Source of the DNA: Lysinibacillus odysseyi 34hs-1 = NBRC 100172
Lineage (GTDB): Bacteria > Bacillota > Bacilli > Bacillales_A > Planococcaceae
Reading direction: 5' to 3'
Length of the DNA stretch: 64,000 bases
Assembly: GCF_001591965.1 (NCBI RefSeq)
Contig: NZ_BCVX01000009.1
Span: 163,917 to 227,916, forward strand
Positions 16,265 through 25,042 of this stretch are shown piece after piece. The notes beneath the pieces are model-generated. The model saw only the letters and a list, made by a program, of their open reading frames with translations, had not been told where the DNA came from and made no database searches. Position 1 is the stretch's first letter. Each line of letters starts with the position of its first letter. The translations under genes were made by a program, and so were the position numbers.

Positions 16265-19200
16265 ATGGACATGAAAATCACGCAGAAAATTATAAAAGAA
16301 ATGTGCGGTACCGCCTCCTTCAAAAGAGGGGAAGCTTATTACCGGGCGAACAAAGTAACCATTACCGGCTACAGTAGGAATCGATGTACTGCTACTGTGA
16401 AAGGGGCAGAGGATTTTCAGGTCACTATCGAAAAAGAAATATCCGGCCGTATACAGACATCCTGCAGCTGTCCGGCTCTGGGAGATTTCAATAAAAGCTG
16501 TCAGCATGTCGCGGCGGTTTTACTCGCCATCCAGGAACAAAAACAGCAAAGAAATCATTCAACTGCTAAATCGTCCAGGCAATTGGGTGAGGAAGAAATG
16601 CCAGCAGGAATTCTGTCACTTTTTCAGGAACGGCGAGGACGAAAAAGCCGGCATCAGCTCCATTTCGAAAAGAGACAAGTACTTGACGTCAAGTTTTCAC
16701 TTAAACCTTATCTCTCTGAAAAAGGGCAGCGCCTGTTTGGTATGGAAATTTCCATCGGCCAAACAAAAATTTCACCTATTCATATGTTTCTTCAGCATGT
16801 AAAGCTGGGAAGGCCATGCACCTTATTTTCCGCTTTCACCTTTGACCCTGCCGAGCACTGTTTTGTTAATGAAGTGGACGCGGTACTATACGAGCTGAGC
16901 CGGATTGCCCAGGATGAGATGGCTTTGTTAGAAGCAATTCCGAACGATATAAAAGCTGCAGTCCAAACAGATATGCTGCTTCTTCCTCCATCTGCATGGG
17001 GAGTGCTTGCTCCGTTACTTGCCGGATTGCCAAACATATGGATAGAACAGAACGGCCAAGCAGCACAGCGATTACAGTTTATGGTGGGTATACCGCCATT
17101 ACATTTTTATGTGGAAGAAGTGGATGGAGAGTCCCGGTTAACGGTTAAAGGCTTAGAGCGGATGCTCATTCTTCCTGCTTACAATGTTTTAGTAGATGAT
17201 GGCAATGTGTTTCAGCTGAATGAAGAGGACTGCGAGCGGCTTATGGAGCTGCTAGAAATGCTTGCACCACCTGATATGAATTATGTGCCAATCCCTCATG
17301 CTCAGCTGCAGCTATTCCTGAACAAGGTAGTGCCAGAGTTGAGAAAGATTGGGCGGGTTGAGCTGTCAAAGCAGATGACAGGGAAAATGGTAAAAACCCC
17401 GCTTGTAGCAAAGCTGTACCTGGACCGTCTGAGGAATAGGCTTTTGGCAGGGCTGGAATTTCAATATGAGCATGTTATCATTCAGCCGCTTGAAAATGTG
17501 GAATATCAAGCCGGGCCGATGATCATAAGAGACTATCAAAAAGAACGGGAAATCTTGGAGATCATGGAGCAGAGCGGCTTTACGAAAACAGACGGCGGTT
17601 ATTTTATGCAGAATGAAGAGCTGGAATATAACTTTTTGTATCATGTCATTCAGGAACTGCAGCCACTTGTGCAAATTTATGCGACAACGGCTGTTCGTCA
17701 CCGGCTTATCAAAAAAAGCACCTTTCCTAAAATTGTTGTAAAAGTAAAGAAGGAACGAACAAATTGGCTGGAATTCACATTTAAAATGGATGGTATTTCA
17801 GATGACCAAATAAAGGAGATTTTACAGGCGCTTGAGATAAAGCAAAAATATTATCGTCTGCCGAATGACTCCCTGTTGTCACTTGAAACGAGAGAAATGG
17901 AAGAAATTCAGCGCTTTTTGCAGGCGGGACCGGTACAGGAGGATCATTATATGACCACTTTGGATATGCCGATAATAGAAAGCCTGAAATTCCTCGAACT
18001 GCTGGAGGAAAGTGACGTGTTTGACCCGGAGGAATCATTCCGCCAGTTTCTCGATCAATTACGCCATCCAGAGAACCAGGATTTTGAAGTCCCCGAAAGT
18101 TTAAAAGAGGTATTAAGAGATTACCAAACACAAGGATTTAAATGGATGAAGACACTGGCAAGCTATGGCTTTGGCGGGGTATTAGCTGATGATATGGGAC
18201 TTGGGAAAACGGTACAGAGCATTGCATTTATCGTTTCGGAATTAGCAGCTATTCGGGCTTCTAGGCAGCCTGCACTCATTGTATGTCCATCTTCACTGAC
18301 ATACAATTGGCTGCAGGAAATAATGTCCTTTGCCCCGGAAATACAGGCACTTGTTATCGATGGAAGTCAGGCGGTGCGAAAGGAAATCCAGCGGGACCTT
18401 ATGGGAATTGATGTTATTATCACATCGTATCCATTGCTTCGCCAGGATCTTTCGTGGTACGAAAAGCAAACGTTCCACACGGTGTTTTTTGATGAAGCAC
18501 AGGCATTTAAAAATCCGATGACCCAAACAGCACGAGCGGTAAAAAAGATAAAAGCCGCCAACCGCTTTGGTTTGACGGGTACCCCGGTAGAAAACAGCCA
18601 GGAAGAACTCTGGTCCATTTATCATGTTGTATTCCCGCAGCTATTCAGGGGGCTGGAGGAGTACAGTCACTTAACAAGAAAAGCTATTTCACGAAGGGTT
18701 CGTCCATTTTTGCTTCGCCGATTAAAGGAAGACGTACTGATGGAGCTGCCAAGAAAAAGTGAAGCGATTGTATTTTCAGAGCTGCTTCCGGAGCAAAAGG
18801 AGCTATATGCAGCATTCCTGGCAAAACTTCAATATGATACATTAAAGCATCTTGATAAAGAAAGCTTTCGGAAAAACCGTATTCGTATTTTAGCGGGTCT
18901 TACGAGATTGCGCCAAATCTGCTGTCATCCGGGTCTGTTTGTGGACGGCTATACGGGAAGCTCGGCAAAATTTGAGCAGCTGTTGCAAATTCTGGAGGAA
19001 TCCAGGATTTCCGGAAGGAGAGTCCTCATTTTCTCCCAGTTTACGAAGATGCTTGAGCTCATTGGACGGGAGATGACGAGGCAGGGCCATACCTATTTTT
19101 ATCTTGATGGCAGCACACCTTCTGAAGAACGGGTAGAACTATGTACTCGATTCAATGAGGGCGAGCGGGATGTATTTTTGATTTCATTAAAAGCTGGCGG

Positions 19201-19474
19201 GACAGGACTCAATTTAACGGGGGCCGACACGGTCATTTTATATGATCTCTGGTGGAATCCAGCGGTAGAGGAACAAGCCGCGGGCAGGGCCCACCGGATG
19301 GGCCAAAAAAATACAGTCCAAATTATTAAGCTTATTGCACATGGTACGATAGAAGAAAAAATGAATGAGCTTCAGGAGAAAAAGAGAGACCTTATTACAG
19401 ATATTCTCGAATTTGAAGATAGAGTGCCAAGTACTTTAACAGAAGAGGATATTCGGGAAATTTTGATGATATAA
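16265..19474 (+). CDS. ywqA: SWIM zinc-finger SNF2-family helicase
   Basis: 1069 residues. A SWIM zinc finger (Cys67-x-Cys69...Cys79-x-His81) is followed by a long middle region. The SNF2 ATPase then has D-D-M-G-L-G-K-T (about residue 641), D-E-A-Q (about 742) and T-G-T-P-V-E-N. The C-terminal helicase half has F-S-Q-F-T, L-D-G-S-T, L-K-A-G-G-T-G-L-N-L-T and the arginine finger segment G-R-A-H-R-M-G-Q. It is an ATP-driven DNA translocase, probably acting in nucleic-acid maintenance, and related to B. subtilis YwqA. The start is ATG 16265, seven bases after AAGGAG, not the frame opening at 16223. Confidence 0.9.
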   Translation: MDMKITQKIIKEMCGTASFKRGEAYYRANKVTITGYSRNRCTATVKGAEDFQVTIEKEISGRIQTSCSCPALGDFNKSCQHVAAVLLAIQEQKQQRNHSTAKSSRQLGEEEMPAGILSLFQERRGRKSRHQLHFEKRQVLDVKFSLKPYLSEKGQRLFGMEISIGQTKISPIHMFLQHVKLGRPCTLFSAFTFDPAEHCFVNEVDAVLYELSRIAQDEMALLEAIPNDIKAAVQTDMLLLPPSAWGVLAPLLAGLPNIWIEQNGQAAQRLQFMVGIPPLHFYVEEVDGESRLTVKGLERMLILPAYNVLVDDGNVFQLNEEDCERLMELLEMLAPPDMNYVPIPHAQLQLFLNKVVPELRKIGRVELSKQMTGKMVKTPLVAKLYLDRLRNRLLAGLEFQYEHVIIQPLENVEYQAGPMIIRDYQKEREILEIMEQSGFTKTDGGYFMQNEELEYNFLYHVIQELQPLVQIYATTAVRHRLIKKSTFPKIVVKVKKERTNWLEFTFKMDGISDDQIKEILQALEIKQKYYRLPNDSLLSLETREMEEIQRFLQAGPVQEDHYMTTLDMPIIESLKFLELLEESDVFDPEESFRQFLDQLRHPENQDFEVPESLKEVLRDYQTQGFKWMKTLASYGFGGVLADDMGLGKTVQSIAFIVSELAAIRASRQPALIVCPSSLTYNWLQEIMSFAPEIQALVIDGSQAVRKEIQRDLMGIDVIITSYPLLRQDLSWYEKQTFHTVFFDEAQAFKNPMTQTARAVKKIKAANRFGLTGTPVENSQEELWSIYHVVFPQLFRGLEEYSHLTRKAISRRVRPFLLRRLKEDVLMELPRKSEAIVFSELLPEQKELYAAFLAKLQYDTLKHLDKESFRKNRIRILAGLTRLRQICCHPGLFVDGYTGSSAKFEQLLQILEESRISGRRVLIFSQFTKMLELIGREMTRQGHTYFYLDGSTPSEERVELCTRFNEGERDVFLISLKAGGTGLNLTGADTVILYDLWWNPAVEEQAAGRAHRMGQKNTVQIIKLIAHGTIEEKMNELQEKKRDLITDILEFEDRVPSTLTEEDIREILMI

Positions 19475-19489
19475 CCTTACAGAAAAATA

Positions 19490-19518
19490 GGCAGCTGCTT
19501 ACTTGCAGCTGCCATTTT
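19490..19518 (+). terminator. Terminator of the SNF2 gene
   Basis: A perfect nine-base stem GGCAGCTGC / GCAGCTGCC with a 6-base loop, followed by ATTTTACTG. Confidence 0.7.
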
Positions 19519-19636
19519 ACTGTTATCATAATGCTTAAAAATAACTTGGATGATAGAATTTTTATTCCTATTAATGTATAATAATTCCTATAAACGGAGG
19601 AAAGACGAAAGGATATGCATTGAAAGAAGTGTTGTT

Positions 19637-20269
19637 ATGAGTTTGTATTTTGCATATATACTGGTAGGGTTAGCTATCGCTATGCCAGTTGGAGCAATTA
19701 CAGTGGAAATGACAAAACAAGGGTTGAAAAATGGTTTTATGCATGGCTGGGCAGTAGGAATTGGCGGTATGACGATTGATGTGTTGTTAATATTAGCACT
19801 GTATTTGGGGCTGGCCCAATTTTTAGCACTCCCTTATATCCAGATGCCTTTATGGGTGATCGGTGCGATTTTTTTATTTCTACTTGCTTATGATTCCATT
19901 AAGAATGCGGACAAAGATATCACATTAGCAGGCAACAAAGTAAATAAATCACTTGGCAAGACCTATCGAAATGGTGTATTGGTAGCTGTTTCTCCAGGAA
20001 ATTTAGTGTTTTGGGTTTCAGTTTTTGGTGCAGTATTAGCGGATTCTTATTCAGCAGATGGATCAGCTCATTTTATTATTGTATCTTTAGGTATTTTAAC
20101 GGGGATTTTACTGCATGATGTTGGGCTTTTAACAATTGTCTCCATTACAAGAAAGATGATGAACCGTCAAATGATTAAATGGACATCCATCATTGCAGGT
20201 GCTTTATTATTCGGATTCGGTTGTTATTTCTTATATAATTTCTTCATAGATATTCAAGCATATATATAA
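19637..20269 (+). CDS. LysE/RhtB-family exporter
   Basis: A 210-residue protein with six predicted helices. The first helix has the LysE pattern A-I-A-M-P-V-G-A-I-T, with G-L-K-N-G-F-M-x-G after it. A conserved S-P-G-N-L-V-F-W precedes helix 4. The family exports amino acids or other small metabolites through the cytoplasmic membrane. The start at ATG 19637 is chosen because the conserved N-terminus begins there. Its ribosome binding site (GAAAGAAGTG) is weak. A better GGAGG at 19597-19601 lies too far upstream, with no in-frame start near it. The substrate is unknown. Confidence 0.75.
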   Translation: MSLYFAYILVGLAIAMPVGAITVEMTKQGLKNGFMHGWAVGIGGMTIDVLLILALYLGLAQFLALPYIQMPLWVIGAIFLFLLAYDSIKNADKDITLAGNKVNKSLGKTYRNGVLVAVSPGNLVFWVSVFGAVLADSYSADGSAHFIIVSLGILTGILLHDVGLLTIVSITRKMMNRQMIKWTSIIAGALLFGFGCYFLYNFFIDIQAYI

Positions 20270-20300
20270 CCAGTTATTAACAAATAGATTCTCCATTCAG

Positions 20301-20344
20301 AAAGCCATCTATCATCGACTTTTTCGGATAGATGGCTTTTTTAT
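20301..20344 (+). terminator. Terminator of the LysE-family gene
   Basis: Stem AAAGCCATCTATC / GATAGATGGCTTT with a 13-base loop, then TTTATT. Confidence 0.85.
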
Positions 20345-20486
20345 TATCGTGTGTTGTTGAGATGAGGGACGGAACTAATGCCATATCATAGCCAGCAGGT
20401 AGCTGTTTACTCCCCTCTGAAAATGTTGAATGCTTTTTCCATTTTGAGAGCTACATCTAGCAAGATTTTAATTGGAGGCTAATAAC

Positions 20487-20531
20487 GAAAAACACTTCAA
20501 ATTCCTTTTCGGGAATTGTTGAAGTGTTTTC
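20487..20531 (-). terminator. Bidirectional terminator below yjcZ
   Basis: Stem GAAAAACACTTCAA / TTGAAGTGTTTTC enclosing ATTCC/GGGAAT. Read on the minus strand it ends in TTTTTCGTT. Confidence 0.7.
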
Positions 20532-20638
20532 ATTAAGATTTCTGCTAATGTAGCTCGGTATCTGGTATTTTGGAAGGCAAGGTGTTAAATATGGGCTATT
20601 TTGAGGTGAAGGGTCAAAATAGGCTGGAAATGTTGAAA

Positions 20639-20758
20639 TTAGTAGGAAGAACCATTTACGAATACTGCGCCAACAATAATTAGAAGGATAAATAGTACAA
20701 CGATTAAAGCAAATCCGCTGCCGCTATTACCATAGCTTCCGCCACCATAGTTAGACAT
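20639..20758 (-). CDS. yjcZ: YjcZ-family sporulation peptide
   Basis: A 39-residue protein: a Gly/Ser/Tyr-rich head (M-S-N-Y-G-G-G-S-Y-G) followed by one membrane helix (F-A-L-I-V-V-L-F-I-L-L-I-I-V-G) and a short polar end. This is the standard layout of the YjcZ/YrbF-type small spore membrane peptides of Bacillales. AAAGGCGGTG precedes the ATG. It has its own terminator. It is expected to be expressed in sporulation. The exact role is unknown in the family. Confidence 0.85.
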   Translation of the reverse strand: MSNYGGGSYGNSGSGFALIVVLFILLIIVGAVFVNGSSY

Positions 20759-21160
20759 AAAAATTCACCGCCTTTCTAACACTATCTTATGAACTTTATC
20801 TCAAGTAAAAAGAGACAAGTGCGGATTTTTAAAGTAATTTTTATTATATAAATTTATAAAGAAGCGTTAATTGGATAGAAAATAAGGATAAGTTATTAAG
20901 GATAATATTTAACCAACTGGAACATTATATTTTGTTGCTAAGGAAATTGGCTTTCTCATGAAATTTTAAAGAGGATATATAAAAAGGAAGAGGAGGAACA
21001 AAGGCTGAGCATTTGTAATAATTGATAACTAATAATAAAAAGCAACGTCCAGTAACAGTGAGTTAAATGAAATAAAAATGTTTCTTGCTAGGTGTTCTCC
21101 TATTTATCCTTTCTTAACTCTTCATATAATGATAGTATCGATATTTTGGAGGCTATGGCA
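20759..21160. other. Divergent intergenic region, AT-rich
   Basis: About 400 bases between yjcZ and the plus-strand gene at 21161. A TATAAT at 21125-21130 could be the -10 of that gene, but no convincing -35 is present. No gene is seen. Confidence 0.35.
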
Positions 21161-21433
21161 ATGCAAAATAACAACCGAAAGAGAAGTAATGAGGCAGCTC
21201 AGGACAGTAACCCGGTGAGCCAGGCAGCTGCGCTTGCGGTAATAGGCAGTTTAATCGCCACGCTTGGTGATGGAATTACGACAGTGGCGGCTGTTCTAGC
21301 TTTACAGGAAGCTCAGCAGGAAGCCCAGCAGCCGGTTAACGGTGGAGGCAATATTGATTTGCAGGGAATTAACCAGCAGCTGAATTATTTAACAAAGGAA
21401 GTTAAAAAAATTAAAAAAACACTTAATATATAG
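21161..21433 (+). CDS. Small hypothetical protein, possibly spore-associated
   Basis: A 90-residue protein: a polar, Asn/Arg-rich head, one hydrophobic segment (A-A-L-A-V-I-G-S-L-I-A-T-L-G-D-G-I, about residues 22-45), a Gln/Glu-rich stretch with repeated Q-E-A-Q, and a lysine-rich coiled tail. The start is ATG 21161, eight bases after TTGGAGG. ATG 21155 is too close. I recognise no named family. Its position among yjcZ and cwlJ hints at a role in the spore, which is inference only. Confidence 0.6.
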   Translation: MQNNNRKRSNEAAQDSNPVSQAAALAVIGSLIATLGDGITTVAAVLALQEAQQEAQQPVNGGGNIDLQGINQQLNYLTKEVKKIKKTLNI

Positions 21434-21470
21434 CTTTCCTATTTCGCTCCGCGTCAAATTTTTATCGATT

Positions 21471-21543
21471 GAATCTCTTGAGAATAGTAACGATTCTCTA
21501 CTATTTTTACCTTCTTTGTTAATAGTGTTTTTCCAAGAGATTC
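21471..21543. repeat. Nested inverted repeat upstream of cwlJ
   Basis: A perfect ten-base arm GAATCTCTTG (21471-21480) pairs with CAAGAGATTC (21534-21543) across 53 bases. An inner GAGAAT-N7-ATTCTC hairpin follows the first arm. It could terminate the upstream gene or form a structured leader. Confidence 0.4.
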
Positions 21544-21650
21544 ATCCCTATTTCCATCTGTACATATCGTTGACACTTTTTCTACCTTCACGTGAATTTC
21601 CTCCAGACACCAATGGCGGCTTTTTTCATATTATATTTTGAGGTGAAAAA

Positions 21651-22088
21651 ATGGCAAGAGTCAAATACCGGGATTCAGATATAGCTTTAGTGGCGAGGAT
21701 GATGCGGGCAGAAGCAGAAGGAGAAGGGCAGCAAGGGATGTTGTATGTCGGCAATGTCATTGTGAACCGAGCTGTAGCAGATTGTTTGGATTTTAAAGAT
21801 GTTAGGACGATACAGCAAGTTATTTATCAAGTACAAGGGGGAAATTACTCCTTTGAAGCGGTTCAAAAGGGTAATTTGTTCTATGAAAGGGCAAGACCTA
21901 CAGAAAAGCGATTAGCAAAACAAGTGTTGGATTATTGGAGACAACATCCAGCAAGGTATGCCCTCTGGTACTTTAATCCATATGCCCCATGTCCTCCAAC
22001 ATGGTACGGACAGCCGTTTACCGGCCAATTCAAAGACCATTGTTTCTATGAGCCAGCAGCTGGAACGTGTGCAAGTGTTTATTCTTGA
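21651..22088 (+). CDS. cwlJ: Spore cortex-lytic hydrolase CwlJ
   Basis: A 145-residue SleB/CwlJ-type hydrolase domain without signal peptide. It has R-A-E-A-E-G-E-G-Q-Q-G-M near residue 23 (catalytic Glu region), V-G-N-V-I-V-N-R, F-E-A-V and a C-terminal W-Y-F-N-P plus H-C-F-Y-E-P. Length and ends match B. subtilis CwlJ, a coat-associated enzyme that degrades spore cortex muramic-lactam peptidoglycan during germination. GAGGTG lies before the ATG. Its usual partner GerQ is not in the neighbouring genes. Expression in the mother cell is expected, but no clear sigma-E promoter was found. Confidence 0.9.
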   Translation: MARVKYRDSDIALVARMMRAEAEGEGQQGMLYVGNVIVNRAVADCLDFKDVRTIQQVIYQVQGGNYSFEAVQKGNLFYERARPTEKRLAKQVLDYWRQHPARYALWYFNPYAPCPPTWYGQPFTGQFKDHCFYEPAAGTCASVYS

Positions 22089-22124
22089 GCCGTTTGAAAT
22101 AGTGCTAAACGGTTCTCCTGAGGA

Positions 22125-22169
22125 AAACGATTATTGAACGAGTCACATCGTTTAGTAATCGTCTTTTTT
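22125..22169 (+). terminator. Terminator of cwlJ
   Basis: Outer stem ACGATTA / TAATCGT with inner AACGA / TCGTT, followed by CTTTTTTA. Confidence 0.75.
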
Positions 22170-22224
22170 AGTTATAACCTTTCCTTTATTCCACATGCTA
22201 TTCCTATAAAAGGAGGGATAATGG

Positions 22225-22458
22225 ATGGAGGAAAAAAAACGGCGGCCGTATAAAGAGATGTCCTATCAGGAGCGGCTGAGTCTTTTAGAAACGGCTGAAA
22301 TTAGCATTTACGATTTACACGAAGATATGCAAACGGTTGATGATATACCAATGGACGAGCTGAATCAAAAAGTCGTCACAGAAAGCAGCAAATCTCATCT
22401 TAACCGCTTCCCGGGTATGATCAATCTCGAACGGAATGAACAGCCTGGCGGAAAATAA
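22225..22458 (+). CDS. Small hypothetical protein, 77 aa
   Basis: Starts at ATG 22225, seven bases after AGGAGGG. ATG 22221 is in another frame. The protein is highly charged (M-E-E-K-K-R-R-P-Y-K-E-M), with a helix S-Y-Q-E-R-L-S-L-L-E-T-A-E and an acidic middle (D-L-H-E-D-M-Q-T-V-D-D-I-P-M-D-E-L). It lacks cysteine and membrane segments. I do not recognise the family. It has its own terminator, and cwlJ is terminated before it. Confidence 0.6.
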   Translation: MEEKKRRPYKEMSYQERLSLLETAEISIYDLHEDMQTVDDIPMDELNQKVVTESSKSHLNRFPGMINLERNEQPGGK

Positions 22459-22471
22459 CTCTGCGTGTAGA

Positions 22472-22515
22472 AAAAATCGCAATCGGGCGTGATGCCTGTA
22501 TTGCGATTTCTATCG
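22472..22515 (+). terminator. Bidirectional terminator
   Basis: Stem AAATCGCAAT / ATTGCGATTT enclosing CGGGC/GCCTG. T-runs occur on both strands. It lies between the 77-aa gene (+) and the cupin gene (-). Confidence 0.8.
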
Positions 22516-22560
22516 TCTTTATATAAATTACTTTGTTCTATATAGTCTTATATCAATTAT

Positions 22561-23172
22561 TCAATAATAGGAAGGATACGTGTAAAGGGGCATAGAGTTT
22601 TGATATGGATGAATAAAAGGATGATAGTGATGCTGGGTTCTATCGTGTACAGGCGGACCGATAAATAATGATGGTGTGATAGGTGCTGTCGCTTTTTTCC
22701 ATAGGTTTTCGTTTATGCCGTAAGTGTGAGCTATAATATGGGCTGGGGTGAACTTTAAAATGTCTGATCCTAGAATCACCTCAGGGGTGGAGGCATCAAA
22801 AATAGCCAGTAAATGCGTGTTGTCCATAGCAGCAACCTCGTAATGCCACCAGCCTTTTGGTACATTGGCGACCTGGCCGGGTGTAATGCAATAGCTTTGA
22901 ATATTTTTGGTAAACGGATTGAGAATGGATACAGTAGCAGCACCAGAAATACAGTAAACTAATTCAGCGGCATTTTGGTGATAATGAGGTTCTATTACAT
23001 TATTTTTGCTTAAATAAATATCGAGTAGAGAAATATTTTCTAAAGTATTGAGCTGTTCAACACCTAAAACATTGATTTTGTTTTGCGGATCCTTTTGTAA
23101 AAAAGGGCTTTTGTTAACATCAAATGTAAACTGGGCGGCCGGTGAAGTGTAATCGGGATTCGAAGTAATAAT
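22561..23172 (-). CDS. Cupin-domain protein with an apparent ATT start codon
   Basis: An uninterrupted frame of 203 codons lies between a TAA near 23235 and TGA at 22561. No ATG, GTG or TTG occurs in frame until residue ~116. A perfect AGGAGG (23178-23183, minus strand) stands 5 bases before ATT (23170-23172), which is followed by a second ATT. The translated N-terminus (T-S-N-P-D-Y-T-S-P-A-A-Q-F) and the cupin core E-P-H-Y-H-Q-N-A-A-E-L-V-Y-C-I-S-G (metal-binding His pair and Glu) then P-K-G-W-W-H-Y-E are intact. Cytosolic or spore-coat cupins of this kind have unknown substrates. The C-terminus is His/Tyr/Pro-rich. Confidence 0.75.
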   Translation of the reverse strand: MITSNPDYTSPAAQFTFDVNKSPFLQKDPQNKINVLGVEQLNTLENISLLDIYLSKNNVIEPHYHQNAAELVYCISGAATVSILNPFTKNIQSYCITPGQVANVPKGWWHYEVAAMDNTHLLAIFDASTPEVILGSDILKFTPAHIIAHTYGINENLWKKATAPITPSLFIGPPVHDRTQHHYHPFIHPYQNSMPLYTYPSYY

Positions 23173-23499
23173 TGCTTCCTCCTCACAAAATGAATGACCA
23201 TTATTAGCCCAGAATATGTAGTAGTTTTATCGGGAAGTGGTTAATCGCCTAACTCACTTTAAACATGAGCAGACGGCCAAGAAAGAAGTCATAAGACCAG
23301 AGCTGTCCCAGCAATTTTCAATATAATTTACTATAAGCAATTTAATAGACTAGTGAGCGTACATTAAATGGTAACATATATTTATCTATGTATTTCCATT
23401 TAAGGGAACTTAGAGATGATTAATGATGTTATAAATAGGAAAAGGGTATTTCTCCGATTTTTGGAAAGGCAATAAATTACCTAGTAGGGAGGGGAAGAA
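23173..23499. other. Divergent intergenic region
   Basis: About 330 bases between the cupin gene and the yoaP-like gene. It should hold both promoters. I see no clear hexamer pair, repeat or small gene. Confidence 0.35.
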
Positions 23500-24270
23500 A
23501 TGAGCTTTGTTCAAATTACAAAAAGCAATATCGGAACTGAGCATATATGCTGTGCGCTAGGAACAAAACAGTATGAGAGTGCCGTAAGAGAGAAAAAACA
23601 ATGGCTGACAGAAAGAATGGAAGAAGGATTGGTCTTTTATCGTTTAAATGAGCGGGCGAAAGTGTTTATAGAATATATACCTGCTGATTTGGCATGGGTG
23701 TCAATCCATGCTTCGAATTATATGTATATTAATTGTTTATGGGTTTCAGGTAAATACAAAAATAAGGGATATGCGAAGCAATTGCTGGAACATTGTAAAG
23801 ATGAGGCAGTCAAACTTGGGATGGATGGAATCGTACATATTGTAGGAAAGAAAAATTACCCGTATCTAAGTGATAGACGCTTCTTTGAATATATGGGTTT
23901 TGATGTAGTAGACGAAGCAGGCCCTTATTTTCAGCTGGTTGCTTTAAAATGGAATAAACATGCTCCGCAACCTTCTTTTAAGCAACAGGCAGCTGTTTAT
24001 CCGATTGATCAAGGAATTTGTATTTATTATACAGCGCAATGTCCGTATGCTGTCGGAATAGTAGAAGAACTAAAAGAAGTAGCGGCGAATAAAAAGATTC
24101 CTTTCAAAGCCTGTAAAATAACGACGAGAGAACAGGCGCAAAATTCACCTTTAATATGGACAACGTTTGGGGTATTTTATAACGGAAAATTTATCACGCA
24201 TGAAATAATGAGCCCAAACAAATTCGATAGATTAGTAGGAACACTATTAGGGGAAGAGCAGCAATTTTAA
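23500..24270 (+). CDS. yoaP: GNAT acetyltransferase with YoaP-like domain
   Basis: 256 residues. The N-terminal GNAT domain (about 1-150) contains the acetyl-CoA loop V-S-G-K-Y-K-N-K-G-Y-A-K-Q-L-L near residue 84-98, ending in F-F-E-Y-M-G-F. The C-terminal part (about 168-250) is a thioredoxin-like YoaP domain: I-Y-Y-T-A-Q-C-P-Y-A, where the CxxC motif is reduced to one Cys. Length and domain order match B. subtilis YoaP. The acceptor substrate is unknown. GGGAGGGG precedes the ATG. A methyltransferase gene follows by 22 bases, so they form an operon. Confidence 0.8.
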   Translation: MSFVQITKSNIGTEHICCALGTKQYESAVREKKQWLTERMEEGLVFYRLNERAKVFIEYIPADLAWVSIHASNYMYINCLWVSGKYKNKGYAKQLLEHCKDEAVKLGMDGIVHIVGKKNYPYLSDRRFFEYMGFDVVDEAGPYFQLVALKWNKHAPQPSFKQQAAVYPIDQGICIYYTAQCPYAVGIVEELKEVAANKKIPFKACKITTREQAQNSPLIWTTFGVFYNGKFITHEIMSPNKFDRLVGTLLGEEQQF

Positions 24271-24292
24271 CTAATAAAAAGGGGATGGGATG

Positions 24293-25042
24293 ATGGATAC
24301 GAATCAAATGTTAACGATCAATAAGAAAGGATGGGAAAAAGCAGCAGAGCGCTTTTTCGGCCGAACGGCGCTTCCGGAGTATGGCCCGTTTTCTAAGAAG
24401 GAAGATGAGCTTTGCCTATTCGGTGAGATTGCCGGAAAACGAGTGCTTGATATAGGATGCGGCAGCGGGCATTCATTGCAATATATGGGAGATAACGGAG
24501 CTGCTGAGCTGTGGGGTATTGACCTGTCCAAAAAGCAGATTGACACGGCGACTAACGTGCTAGGCAATCAGGCGGGTTTAGTCAAACTCATTGAATCGCC
24601 TATGGAAGAGAATCCTGGATTGCCGGATAATTATTTTGACATTGTATATTCCATTTATGCGCTTGGATGGACGATTGAGCTAGACCAGACGCTATCGAAT
24701 ATCCAAAACTATCTGAAGCCGGGCGGCACATTCATTTTCAGCTGGGAACATCCAATTCATGATCGGTTAACCTATCAAAATGAATCTTTCATTTTAAACA
24801 AATCTTATGTCAAAGAGGGACCGGAATTAAATGAAGCATGGCACAGTGAGGTTGTGACCTATCATCGAAAGCTGAGTACATATATAAATGCGTTAATTAA
24901 TGCCGGCTTTATCATTGAAAAAGTGATAGATGATGTCGTGCTGCCGGATGAGACGTCTGTAGACCCGTTGAAGTGGTATTCGACACAGAAGGCAGAGCTG
25001 GTACCCGCAACTTTTATTATTAAAGCGACGAAAAAGGAATAA
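24293..25042 (+). CDS. Class I SAM-dependent methyltransferase
   Basis: 249 residues with a Rossmann-type methyltransferase core: motif I V-L-D-I-G-C-G-S-G-H-S (about residues 50-60), the acidic end of strand 2 W-G-I-D-L-S, motif II N-Y-F-D-I-V-Y-S-I-Y-A-L-G-W and post-motif L-K-P-G-G-T-F-I-F-S-W-E-H-P. The overall form is of the Methyltransf_11 type acting on a small molecule. ATG 24293 sits eight bases after AAGGGG. The ATG three bases earlier is equally in frame. It lies 22 bases behind the yoaP-like gene, and a functional link is not evident. Confidence 0.8.
   Translation: MDTNQMLTINKKGWEKAAERFFGRTALPEYGPFSKKEDELCLFGEIAGKRVLDIGCGSGHSLQYMGDNGAAELWGIDLSKKQIDTATNVLGNQAGLVKLIESPMEENPGLPDNYFDIVYSIYALGWTIELDQTLSNIQNYLKPGGTFIFSWEHPIHDRLTYQNESFILNKSYVKEGPELNEAWHSEVVTYHRKLSTYINALINAGFIIEKVIDDVVLPDETSVDPLKWYSTQKAELVPATFIIKATKKE

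Larger units (their letters stand above)
20270..20638. other. Intergenic region with two terminators
   Basis: Contains the LysE-gene terminator (20301-20344) and the yjcZ terminator (20487-20531). Between them are about 140 bases with no gene that I recognise. Confidence 0.4.
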
